Positions 1 through 5,974 of a stretch of 7,300 bases of DNA are shown here, one piece after another. A program made the translations under genes and the position numbers. The notes below the pieces were generated by a model, which worked only from the letters and a program-made list of their open reading frames with translations, had not been told where the DNA came from and did no database searches. The stretch's first letter is position 1. Every line of letters begins with the position of its first letter. Source of the DNA: a bacterium. Lineage in GTDB: Bacteria; Armatimonadota; HRBIN16. The stretch spans positions 1 through 7,300 of the forward strand of contig JANWXG010000134.1 in NCBI GenBank assembly GCA_025057335.1, read 5' to 3'.

Positions 1-45
1 CGTCTGCTGCGCGGGTTTCTCCACCCCCCGCTCTATCGTCTGCGT

Positions 46-411
46 TTAGAGCGCCTTCTCCTCCCGCAACTCCGCAATCGCCTCGGTGTTGCGTTGCGTG
101 GCTTCACGCAACTCCGCAATTGCCTCGGTGTTGCGCTGCGTGGCTTCGCGCAAATCGGCAATCTCGCGCGAATGCTGCTGTTGCACCAGAACCAGTTGCT
201 CTAGTGCCTTTTCAATGCGCGTGAGGCGCGCATCCACCTCCGCCCGCATAGCAGCGATGGACTGGTCTACCTGTTGCTGCCAGCCCTCAGTCACCGACTG
301 CTGAATCTGCGCTAGCGCGCTGCCCAGCACCTCAGCGATACTCTCCGCCACCGCGGGCTCCATCTTGTCCTTCAGCCTCTCATAGATAGCCAGCGTGTCA
401 ATCATCGCCAT
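46..411 (-). CDS. Small coiled-coil protein of unknown function, with internal repeat
   Basis: This 121-residue protein is almost entirely alpha-helical and charged, with no signal peptide or membrane segment. An N-terminal part (about residues 1-45, containing IYERLKDKMEP and AESIAEVLG) precedes a long predicted coiled coil from about residue 45 to the end. Its C-terminal third repeats a 14-residue unit (REATQRNTEAIAEL) twice, equal to two heptads. With Ile at a and Leu at d, the next layer is Thr at a and Asn at d, a polar layer often seen in trimeric coiled coils. I do not recognise a named family; similar short coiled-coil proteins are common in thermophiles, and the role is unknown. The start is either the ATG ending at 411 or the ATG two codons later (405). 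A GAGG at 416-419 lies 4 nt from the first and 10 nt from the second, which favours 405. It lies downstream of the methyltransferase-like gene on the same strand but has its own promoter. Confidence 0.75.
   Translation of the reverse strand: MAMIDTLAIYERLKDKMEPAVAESIAEVLGSALAQIQQSVTEGWQQQVDQSIAAMRAEVDARLTRIEKALEQLVLVQQQHSREIADLREATQRNTEAIAELREATQRNTEAIAELREEKAL
65..162 (-). repeat. Tandem 42-bp coding repeat, two full copies plus a partial third
   Basis: Copy 1 spans 65-106 and copy 2 spans 107-148. They differ at three positions, all synonymous third bases (CGT/CGC, CAA/CAG, GCG/GCA), so both encode the same 14 residues. A diverged start of a third copy lies at 149-162 (IADL in place of IAEL). 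The unit is exactly two heptads, so gain or loss of a copy would keep both the reading frame and the coiled-coil register. Confidence 0.9.
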
Positions 412-441
412 GTTGCCTCACGATGCAGCTACTCTACCAGC

Positions 442-450
442 ATTATACCA
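442..450 (-). promoter_or_regulatory. Extended -10 promoter for the coiled-coil gene
   Basis: On the minus strand a perfect TATAAT lies at 447-442, preceded by TGG (450-448), which together form an extended -10 element. I see no convincing -35 at 16-18 nt spacing, as expected for extended -10 promoters. Transcription would begin near 435, leaving a leader of about 25-30 nt. The site lies in the 58-bp gap after the URO-D-family stop codon, so the coiled-coil gene can be expressed independently of the gene before it. No hairpin terminator is visible in that gap. Confidence 0.6.
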
Positions 451-469
451 CGATACTTCTCTTCTCTGC

Positions 470-1537
470 TCAGCGCAGCTTCTTACCTGTCGCCACCTCA
501 TACGCGGCAAGCACGTTCTCCACAGGCGTGTTGGGCTGAATGCAATGCGACGGCGCGAAGATGTAGCCGCCCCCCTTCCCGATGACCTCCACACGATGCC
601 TCGCCTCAGCGATGCAGTCCTCTACTGTGCCGAAGGGCAGAGTCTTCTGAGTGCTGATGAGTCCACAGAGGGTGAGTCTATCCCCGACCTCCCGTTTTAT
701 CTCCTCTGGGTCCATGCCGGCAGGTTCTGGCTGCATCGCGTCCAGGATGTCCAGTCCCATCTCCACCAGACGAGGCTGCAGTTTGCGCGTGCTGCCGCAG
801 CTGTGCATCATCACTTTGCAGCCATACTGATGTCCTAGGTCGAAGAACTTCTGCAGACGAGGGCGGAAGAAGCGGTCGAACACTTCGGGCGACACCATCG
901 GCCCCATCTGGTTGCCCAGGTCCTCGCCGAGGCAGAGCACATCGATAAGACCATCTGCCTCCTCCAGCGCCCGTTTCACGAACTCGTAGTAGAACTCCAC
1001 CCGGCGGTCAATAATCGCTACACCGACCTCGTCCTCCGTGAGGATATCTATCAGCACCTGCTCCATTCCTCTGCCCCGGCTGACACCGTTAATGATATCC
1101 GGAATGCCCGCATGACCGAAGCATACCACGTAGTCGCTGACAGCCCGGCACGCCTCCTCCAACTGCGAGAAGTCGTAATCGTCCACTGACGGCCACGGAT
1201 ACTCCTCCACCTCCTTCAACGTGCGCATATTCGCAAACGGCATCTCGTAGGCTTCTAGGTACTCACCAAAGCCATAGGACTGTCGGATGTAGCCCACTCC
1301 CCACTCATCGTAGTACACCACTGGGCTGCCAGGTTCGGGCTGGCGCAGGGGTTTCTTACGGGGAACGCCCACGGTGCGGAAGTCCACCTCCAGCACCTCG
1401 AGAAGGTTCTGCCCAGGAAACCGCTCCTGCAGTTTCGCCTCGAACTCGGGAGTCGTGTAAAACTGGATAGGCGGTCGGTCAGGCTGCTTGTGCGCAACAC
1501 AGGTAGCGAAGCGCTCCTTCGGGCTCATCCAAGACAT
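470..1537 (-). CDS. URO-D superfamily protein, cobalamin-dependent methyltransferase-like
   Basis: The 355-residue protein belongs to the uroporphyrinogen decarboxylase (URO-D) fold family. The N-terminal KQPDRPPI (residues 17-24) and the YYDEWG block (75-80) are family hallmarks. It carries HSCG at 245-248 and a further cysteine at C332. His245, Cys247 and Cys332 match the HxC...C zinc site that activates thiols in MtaA/MtbA and related corrinoid methyltransferases. Heme-making HemE lacks this site, so heme synthesis is unlikely. A methyl-transfer role is inferred, and the methyl donor is unknown. No corrinoid protein or second methyltransferase gene is in view. The frame stays open upstream to 1606, but the ATG at 1537 has a strong GGAGG at 1545-1549, 7 nt away, and the protein then begins MSWMSPKERF, as family members typically do. 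It is divergent from the nfeD operon, and the coiled-coil gene follows it. Confidence 0.88.
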   Translation of the reverse strand: MSWMSPKERFATCVAHKQPDRPPIQFYTTPEFEAKLQERFPGQNLLEVLEVDFRTVGVPRKKPLRQPEPGSPVVYYDEWGVGYIRQSYGFGEYLEAYEMPFANMRTLKEVEEYPWPSVDDYDFSQLEEACRAVSDYVVCFGHAGIPDIINGVSRGRGMEQVLIDILTEDEVGVAIIDRRVEFYYEFVKRALEEADGLIDVLCLGEDLGNQMGPMVSPEVFDRFFRPRLQKFFDLGHQYGCKVMMHSCGSTRKLQPRLVEMGLDILDAMQPEPAGMDPEEIKREVGDRLTLCGLISTQKTLPFGTVEDCIAEARHRVEVIGKGGGYIFAPSHCIQPNTPVENVLAAYEVATGKKLR

Positions 1538-1542
1538 TGTTT

Positions 1543-1549
1543 CCCCTCC
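1543..1549 (-). promoter_or_regulatory. Ribosome binding site fixing the start of the URO-D-family gene
   Basis: On the minus strand the sequence reads GGAGGGG, 5 nt before the ATG at 1537 (7 nt measured from the GGAGG core). It decides against the longer frame starting at 1606, because the residues that start would add are encoded partly by this site and by the putative promoter further upstream. Confidence 0.75.
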
Positions 1550-1573
1550 CTCTGGCATGTGAGTAGCGAACAG

Positions 1574-1603
1574 ATTGTAAGTGAGCAAGCACTCCCTCGC
1601 CAA
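1574..1603 (-). promoter_or_regulatory. Candidate sigma-70-type promoter for the URO-D-family gene
   Basis: On the minus strand TTGGCG (1603-1598) and TACAAT (1579-1574) are separated by 18 nt. They match the consensus at 4 of 6 and 5 of 6 positions. Transcription would begin near 1567, giving a leader of about 30 nt that includes the ribosome binding site. The call rests on pattern matching alone. Confidence 0.45.
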
Positions 1604-1646
1604 CATTTACCAAACAACGGGACAACTCCTTTGCCCTTCCCGAAGG

Positions 1647-1675
1647 TTGACGCGCGTGGGGGGAGGTGGTACACT
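1647..1675 (+). promoter_or_regulatory. Sigma-70-type promoter for the nfeD-led operon
   Basis: TTGACG at 1647-1652 and TACACT at 1670-1675 are separated by exactly 17 nt, the preferred spacing. The -35 matches consensus at 5 of 6 positions and the -10 at 4 of 6. Transcription would begin near 1682, about 32 nt before the chosen nfeD start. The promoter overlaps an in-frame GTG at 1666, which therefore should not be a translation start. It is divergent from the candidate promoter at 1574-1603, with 43 bp between the two -35 boxes. Confidence 0.65.
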
Positions 1676-1713
1676 ATAGACGAGAGCACCCACCACAGGG
1701 AAGGGGGCTGAGT

Positions 1714-3033
1714 GTGAGGATGTTGCGGTTTCCTGCAAGACGATGGCTGGCAGTGCTGCTTTTCGCGACAGGGACGGTGATGGTATTCGCCCAGAAGCCA
1801 GCCGAAGTGCCTCCTGTGATTGTCATGCGTATGGAGGGAGTCATCGCTCCGCCCAACGCCGAGTACTTCTCCCGCACTCTACGCATCGCCAGGGAACGCG
1901 GCGCGCAGCTGCTCGTCGTGGAGCTGGACACACCGGGCGGATTGATGAACTCCATGGAGCAGATTGTCAAGGAGATGTTGTCCAGCGAGGTTCCTGTAGC
2001 GGTGTATGTGTCTCCAGCGGGAGCAAAGGCAGGTTCAGCGGGCGTGTTCATCACCGTAGCGGCGCACATCGCGGCAATGGCGCCAGGCACCAGCATCGGC
2101 GCAGCGCACCCTGTTCCCGCTGGTGGGGAAGAGATGTCACGCACCATGGAGAAGAAAGTGGTTAACTACGCAGCGTCGTACATCCGTTCCATCGCGGAAC
2201 AGCGTGGACGCAACGCCGACTGGGCGGAGAAGGCGGTGCGGGAGAGCGCTGCCATCAGCGAGAAGCAGGCGCTGGAAAAGCGCGTGGTGGATATGGTCGT
2301 GCCCAACTTGAACGCCCTGTTACAGCAGATCGATGGGCGTACGGTCAAGTTACCTCAGCGCACAGTGACCCTGCGCACGCGCGAGGCGCCCATCCAGCGC
2401 TCCGAGATGGTGTTGCGCGAGAAGCTGCTGCAAGTTCTGGTAAACCCCAACGTGCTGGCGATACTGGGCATTCTCGCGCTATATGGATTAATTGCGGAGA
2501 TTCAGAACCCGGGCGCCATCTTTCCGGGCGTCATCGGCGCTATCTCGCTGTTGTTGATGCTGTATGGCTTCTCCGTGTTGCCCGTGTCGTGGGCGGGGAT
2601 TGCTCTGCTGATTCTCGCGGTCATCCTGTTCGTGGCGGATGCCTTCGCCCCCTCTCACGGAGTGCTGACTCTGGGTGGAGCTATCTCCATGCTGCTAGGG
2701 CTATTGCTGCTGTTCGAGTCGCCTGACCCGGCGCTGCGGGTCTCGTGGGTGGTGGCATTGACGCTCACGGGGCTAACCTCGCTCTTCTTCGCATTCATTG
2801 TAGCGGCGGGTGTGCGCGCGCAACGGGCTCGTCGCGTCACGGGCATGGAGGCGATGGCGGGCGCCGTCGCTGTAGCGCGTACGGACATCGCGCCGCGCGG
2901 CAAGATTTTCTACGATGGCGCCTACTGGAATGCTGTGACCGCAGGAGAATCCATCAAAGCGGGCGAACGTGTGGTGATTGAGCGAATGGATGGCTTAACC
3001 GCTGTGGTGCGCAAGGAGGAGGGAAGTGGATGA
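1714..3033 (+). CDS. nfeD: Long-form NfeD family membrane-bound serine protease (ClpP class)
   Basis: This 439-residue protein has the full NfeD architecture. A signal peptide covers residues 1-26, with probable cleavage after VFA. A ClpP/crotonase-type serine protease domain spans about 33-210, with DTPGG at 72-76, Ser108 in GAKAGSAG and Lys148 in EKKVVNY. These align by motif with the Ser97/Lys138 dyad of Pyrococcus PH1510. Four or five membrane helices lie between about 245 and 366. A C-terminal NfeD OB-fold domain covers about 376-436. The protease domain should face outside the cytoplasmic membrane. Archaeal homologs cleave the C-terminal hydrophobic part of their stomatin partner, and here that partner is the next gene, overlapping by ATGA. 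The start could be GTG 1714 or ATG 1720: AAGGGGG at 1701-1707 lies 6 nt from the GTG and 12 nt from the ATG, so I prefer GTG. Function is confident at family level; the physiological substrate is unknown. Confidence 0.92.
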   Translation: MRMLRFPARRWLAVLLFATGTVMVFAQKPAEVPPVIVMRMEGVIAPPNAEYFSRTLRIARERGAQLLVVELDTPGGLMNSMEQIVKEMLSSEVPVAVYVSPAGAKAGSAGVFITVAAHIAAMAPGTSIGAAHPVPAGGEEMSRTMEKKVVNYAASYIRSIAEQRGRNADWAEKAVRESAAISEKQALEKRVVDMVVPNLNALLQQIDGRTVKLPQRTVTLRTREAPIQRSEMVLREKLLQVLVNPNVLAILGILALYGLIAEIQNPGAIFPGVIGAISLLLMLYGFSVLPVSWAGIALLILAVILFVADAFAPSHGVLTLGGAISMLLGLLLLFESPDPALRVSWVVALTLTGLTSLFFAFIVAAGVRAQRARRVTGMEAMAGAVAVARTDIAPRGKIFYDGAYWNAVTAGESIKAGERVVIERMDGLTAVVRKEEGSG

Positions 3034-3893
3034 GCACGATTGAGCAAATGCTGGCAAGTGAGTCGGGGGCGTTTCTAGTTGCGCTGGTTATTTTCATTAT
3101 TCTGGTGCTGCGTGCCACGCTGCGGGTGCTGCCAGAGTGGGAGCGGGCGGTAGTACTGCGCCTGGGACGCCTGCTGGCGGTGAAGGGACCAGGGATTATT
3201 TTCCTGCTACCCTACATCGACCGCCCCATTCGGGTAGACACGCGCCTCGTGACGATGGACGTACCCCGCCAAGAGGTGATGACGCGCGACAACGTGCCTG
3301 TCACGGTGGATGCGATTGTGCTGTTCCGCGTGATAGACCCTGCAGCGGCGGTGACCCGCATCGAGAACTTCATCCGTACGACCTCGCTCATTTCGCAGAC
3401 CACGCTGCGTAGCACGCTGGGGCAGGCGGAGCTAGACGACCTGCTGTCGCATCGCGACAAGATTAACCAGCAGCTGCAGAGCATCATCGACGAGCAGACC
3501 GAGCCTTACGGCGTAAAGGTAGTGGCGGTAGAGGTGCGCGATGTCGTGTTGCCCGACAGTATGAAGCGAGCGATGGCGCGTCAGGCGGAGAGCGAGCGCG
3601 AACGACGTGCGAAGATCATCAATGCCGAGGGCGAATATCAGGCGGCAGAGCGTTTGGTGCAGGCGGCGCAGATGATGTCCTCGCAGCCCGCCGCGTTGCA
3701 GTTGCGCTACCTGCAGACCATTAGCGAGATGAGCGCGCAGAGCACCAGCACGACCATCATTCCCGTGCCTGTAGACCTGCTGATGCCGTTCCTGCGTCCT
3801 CCTGCGGCGGCGCCTGCCTCTCCCACGCCGACAACGCCCTCGCCAGCACCAACTACCCCGCCGCCAGCTCCGCAGCCTGCGGGAGGAGAGTAG
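3030..3893 (+). CDS. Stomatin/slipin-like SPFH (band 7) membrane protein with Pro-rich tail
   Basis: The 287-residue protein has one N-terminal membrane helix (about 14-34), then the slipin signature EWERAVVLRLGR (36-47) and an SPFH domain to about residue 175. The charged helix that drives oligomerisation follows (AESERERRAKIINAEGEYQ, 186-204). A short hydrophobic stretch lies at 242-255 (TIIPVPVDLLMPFL). The last 31 residues (257-287) are a low-complexity Pro/Ala/Thr tail. SPFH proteins form membrane-associated rings or scaffolds and pair genetically and physically with NfeD proteases. The hydrophobic stretch sits where archaeal stomatin is cut by its NfeD partner, so cleavage here would release the Pro-rich tail; this is inference. 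The ATG overlaps the nfeD stop codon, and AAGGAGGAGGG at 3013-3023 is a strong ribosome binding site, so the two genes are probably translationally coupled. Slipin-type tails usually end soon after the hydrophobic part, so the Pro-rich extension is a local feature. Confidence 0.92.
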   Translation: MSTIEQMLASESGAFLVALVIFIILVLRATLRVLPEWERAVVLRLGRLLAVKGPGIIFLLPYIDRPIRVDTRLVTMDVPRQEVMTRDNVPVTVDAIVLFRVIDPAAAVTRIENFIRTTSLISQTTLRSTLGQAELDDLLSHRDKINQQLQSIIDEQTEPYGVKVVAVEVRDVVLPDSMKRAMARQAESERERRAKIINAEGEYQAAERLVQAAQMMSSQPAALQLRYLQTISEMSAQSTSTTIIPVPVDLLMPFLRPPAAAPASPTPTTPSPAPTTPPPAPQPAGGE

Positions 3894-3900
3894 CGGCTCA

Positions 3901-4779
3901 ATGGCTGCGACCCTGCCACAGGGGGTGTACACGGCTCTGGTGACGCCCCTTTCCGACGGGGGAGAAGTGGACTATTCCGCTTTCTCCCCCCTGATAGAGT
4001 GGCAGCGTCAGCACGGCGTCGTGGGAGTAGTTGTCTGCGGCACGACGGGAGAAGCTCCCTCGCTCAGCGTAGAGGAGCGCGAGCGGGTTATCGCCACAGT
4101 TCGTGAGAGGGCGCCTGACTTGCGAGTGGTCGCAGGCACAGGCTGCTCCAACCTGCCCGAGACGATACGGCTGAGCCGCTTCGCACAGCAGCAGGGATGC
4201 GACGCCGTGCTGGTCATCCCGCCTTTCTACTACAAGGACGTGTCTGAGGAGGGGCTGCTCGCTTACTATTGGCGCCTGCTGGACGCTGTGCAAGTGCCCG
4301 TTCTGCTGTACCACTATCCGCAGCTGGCGGGAGTGGACATCACGCCCGCCCTGGTGGAGCGGTTGCTGGACTACCCGCATCTGATTGGTTTGAAAGACAG
4401 CTCAGGCGACTGGGAGACGCTGCTCGCCTTCCTACTGCGCTTTCCTCGCCTGCAGGTCTTCGTTGGCACAGAAAACCTCATCGCTGATGCGGTAGCGTCG
4501 GGTGCAGCGGGATGTATCTCTGGTCTGGCGAACGCCCTGCCAGAGTGGATTGTGCGCGTCACTACCGCTGCACTCCGCCGGGAGGACGCCTCCGCGCAGA
4601 ACGAGCATCTAAAGGCTATCGTAGAGGCGGTGGACGCCGTGCCGTTTGTTCCCGCCGTCAAGCAGATATGCGCTTGGAGGGGCTTGCCTAGCATGACGCT
4701 GCGACCGCCCTTGTGTTCCCTCTCCCCGCAGCAGGCGGACGCCCTGCACCGTACGCTAGGGTCACTGGAAGTGTTGTAG
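3901..4779 (+). CDS. DapA-family (class I) aldolase/lyase, probably not a true dihydrodipicolinate synthase
   Basis: This 292-residue TIM-barrel protein has the family's normal length and motifs: GTTGE at 47-51, Tyr137 in LLYHYP, the Schiff-base lysine Lys165 in GLKDSSGD, and GCISG at 204-208. These predict a pyruvate-type Schiff-base lyase or synthase in the cytoplasm. True DapA enzymes read YNVPSRTG after the catalytic tyrosine, and that arginine (Arg138 in E. coli) binds the aspartate-semialdehyde carboxylate. Here the segment is YHYPQLAG, with Leu142 in place of the arginine. The pattern is closer to sugar-acid aldolases of the family (KdgA/YagE type), so automatic annotation as dapA would be doubtful. 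The gene starts 7 nt after the SPFH stop codon, with GGGAGGAG at 3881-3888 inside the end of that gene (12-nt spacing, slightly long). It belongs to the same probable operon. The true substrate cannot be read from sequence. Confidence 0.88.
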   Translation: MAATLPQGVYTALVTPLSDGGEVDYSAFSPLIEWQRQHGVVGVVVCGTTGEAPSLSVEERERVIATVRERAPDLRVVAGTGCSNLPETIRLSRFAQQQGCDAVLVIPPFYYKDVSEEGLLAYYWRLLDAVQVPVLLYHYPQLAGVDITPALVERLLDYPHLIGLKDSSGDWETLLAFLLRFPRLQVFVGTENLIADAVASGAAGCISGLANALPEWIVRVTTAALRREDASAQNEHLKAIVEAVDAVPFVPAVKQICAWRGLPSMTLRPPLCSLSPQQADALHRTLGSLEVL

Positions 4780-4782
4780 CGG

Positions 4783-5898
4783 ATGCGCATTGGCATCAAC
4801 GTCCATCTGCTGTCCACGACGCACACAGGCATTCAACACTACATCCGCGCTCTCGTCCCAGAGTTGGTGGCGCAAGCCTCTGCTCATGAGGTGGTGTTAT
4901 ACGGCGAACCATCTCAGCTACCCCTGCCCGCTCAGCAAGGAGTGCGATGGGTTCCTGCCTCGCGCCCGCTCCGTTCTGCCATTCGGCGAGTACTGTGGGA
5001 GCAGACCATTCTTCCCCGTCTGCTGCGCCGAGGCAGGGTGGATGTGCTCTTTTCGCCTGCTTTCGTGTTACCGAGATGGTGGAAGGGAGTAGGCGTCGTC
5101 ACTGTGCATGACCTGAACTTCGAAGTCTCGCCGCAGACCATCCATCCCTTCCGCCGAGCCTACCTGCGGCGCATGACCCGATGGAGCGTCCAGCGAGCGA
5201 AACGGGTCATCGCGATATCGGGGGCTACTGCTTCCGACATCCTGCGTCTGTACGGGATGCCTTCGGAGAAGGTCGTGGTCATTCCCTATGGTCTGGACGC
5301 CATGTTCAACCCGCATCACGCGCGTGCGCTGGAGCCAGCAGTGCGTCAGCGCTACGCCCTGCCTGCGCGCTTCCTGCTATTCGTGGGCACGCTGGAACCG
5401 CGCAAGAACTTACCCCGGCTGCTCGAGGCGTTTGCGCTGGCGCAGCAGCAGGCGGAGCTGCCTCCGCTCGTGCTGGCTGGCGCGCCGGGCTGGCAACATC
5501 AGAAGATACGCGCGCTGGCACAACGGCTGAACATAGAAGAGCGCGTTGTCTTCGCGGGCTACATCCCGCGCGAGCATCTTCCTGGCGTTTATGCTGCCGC
5601 GACCGCCCTGCTCTACCCTTCGCTTTACGAGGGGTTTGGGCTCCCTCCTCTGGAGGCGATGGGCTGTGGCACTCCCGTGCTCGCCTCTAACACCTCTGCC
5701 CTGCCCGAAGTAGTGGGGGACGGAGGGCTTCTGGTGAACCCTCTCCATGTGTCCGAGATAGCGGAAGGCATTCTGCGCCTCGCGCTGGAGGAGGAGCTGC
5801 GTCAGCAGCTGGCGGAACGAGGCATAGCGCGAGCGAGGAGGTTCCGCTGGGATGAGGCGGCGCGTCGCACACTGGAAGCCATCGCGGCGCAGTCATGA
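4783..5898 (+). CDS. Glycosyltransferase family 4 (GT-B fold), WbaZ/mannosyltransferase-like
   Basis: The 371-residue protein is a retaining GT-B enzyme of the GT4 type, of normal length. The N-terminal acceptor domain begins MRIGINVHLL with a TGIQHYIRAL loop (residues 15-24), and the VTVHDLNF strand is at 106-113. The C-terminal donor domain carries VGTLEPRKN (201-209), GAPGW (233-237) and the EGFGLPPLE motif (E283 to E291), the E-x7-E pair that binds the nucleotide sugar. Relatives transfer mannose or similar sugars from nucleotide donors during polysaccharide or glycolipid synthesis at the cytoplasmic face of the membrane. Donor and acceptor cannot be assigned here. It starts 3 nt after the aldolase stop codon, with only a weak GGAAG at 4767-4771, so its translation probably depends on coupling. 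It is the last gene of the nfeD-led operon. No other polysaccharide genes are in view. Confidence 0.92.
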   Translation: MRIGINVHLLSTTHTGIQHYIRALVPELVAQASAHEVVLYGEPSQLPLPAQQGVRWVPASRPLRSAIRRVLWEQTILPRLLRRGRVDVLFSPAFVLPRWWKGVGVVTVHDLNFEVSPQTIHPFRRAYLRRMTRWSVQRAKRVIAISGATASDILRLYGMPSEKVVVIPYGLDAMFNPHHARALEPAVRQRYALPARFLLFVGTLEPRKNLPRLLEAFALAQQQAELPPLVLAGAPGWQHQKIRALAQRLNIEERVVFAGYIPREHLPGVYAAATALLYPSLYEGFGLPPLEAMGCGTPVLASNTSALPEVVGDGGLLVNPLHVSEIAEGILRLALEEELRQQLAERGIARARRFRWDEAARRTLEAIAAQS

Positions 5899-5930
5899 CC
5901 CTATCGGGAGATACAAAGGCGCGTCGCCTC

Positions 5931-5942
5931 CCCTGTAAAGGG
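5931..5942. repeat. Short inverted repeat abutting the -10 box of the prenyltransferase promoter
   Basis: CCCT-GTAA-AGGG forms a 4+4 bp inverted repeat with a 4-nt centre that ends exactly where the TATAAT box begins. It could be an operator, a weak hairpin, or chance. No T-run follows it, so it does not look like an intrinsic terminator for the upstream operon. Confidence 0.35.
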
Positions 5943-5948
5943 TATAAT
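5943..5948 (+). promoter_or_regulatory. Perfect -10 box for the prenyltransferase-mqnA operon
   Basis: TATAAT lies 26 nt before the prenyltransferase ATG, in the 76-nt gap after the glycosyltransferase gene. No good -35 is found at 16-18 nt spacing, and no TGn extension precedes it, so an activator or an alternative upstream contact may be needed. Transcription would begin near 5955, leaving a leader of about 20 nt that contains GGAGG at 5960-5964. Confidence 0.5.
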
Positions 5949-5974
5949 GGAGGCAGGACGGAGGTTAGGGCGCG

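Noticed and set aside
1..45. Possible start of another minus-strand gene (GTG at 24-22 reading toward the left edge)
   Set aside because: Only eight codons are visible before the edge, with a G-run touching the GTG and no proper spacing for a ribosome binding site, so a gene cannot be supported.
395..838. Plus-strand open frame of 147 codons over the end of the URO-D-family gene
   Set aside because: It lies antisense to a well-supported gene, begins inside the coiled-coil gene's start region and shows no recognisable motif.
1538..1606. N-terminal extension of the URO-D-family protein to 1606
   Set aside because: The extension would be encoded by the ribosome binding site and the candidate -10 box, and homologs of this family begin near MSPKERF.
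1666..1713. Upstream in-frame GTG as the nfeD start
   Set aside because: It overlaps the promoter -10 region and would be untranscribed from that promoter. It also places charged, non-signal residues ahead of a clear signal peptide.
3432..3932. Minus-strand open frame of 166 codons, very arginine-rich
   Set aside because: It is the antisense shadow of the SPFH gene; its arginine runs are the reverse complement of the Pro-rich tail codons.
3898..4380. Minus-strand open frame of 160 codons
   Set aside because: It is fully antisense to the DapA-family gene, which has clear catalytic motifs, and its own translation resembles no known domain.
5917..5929. AGGCG-CGT-CGCCT hairpin as a terminator after the glycosyltransferase gene
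   Set aside because: The stem is only 5 bp with a 3-nt loop, and no T-run follows it, so intrinsic termination is not supported.
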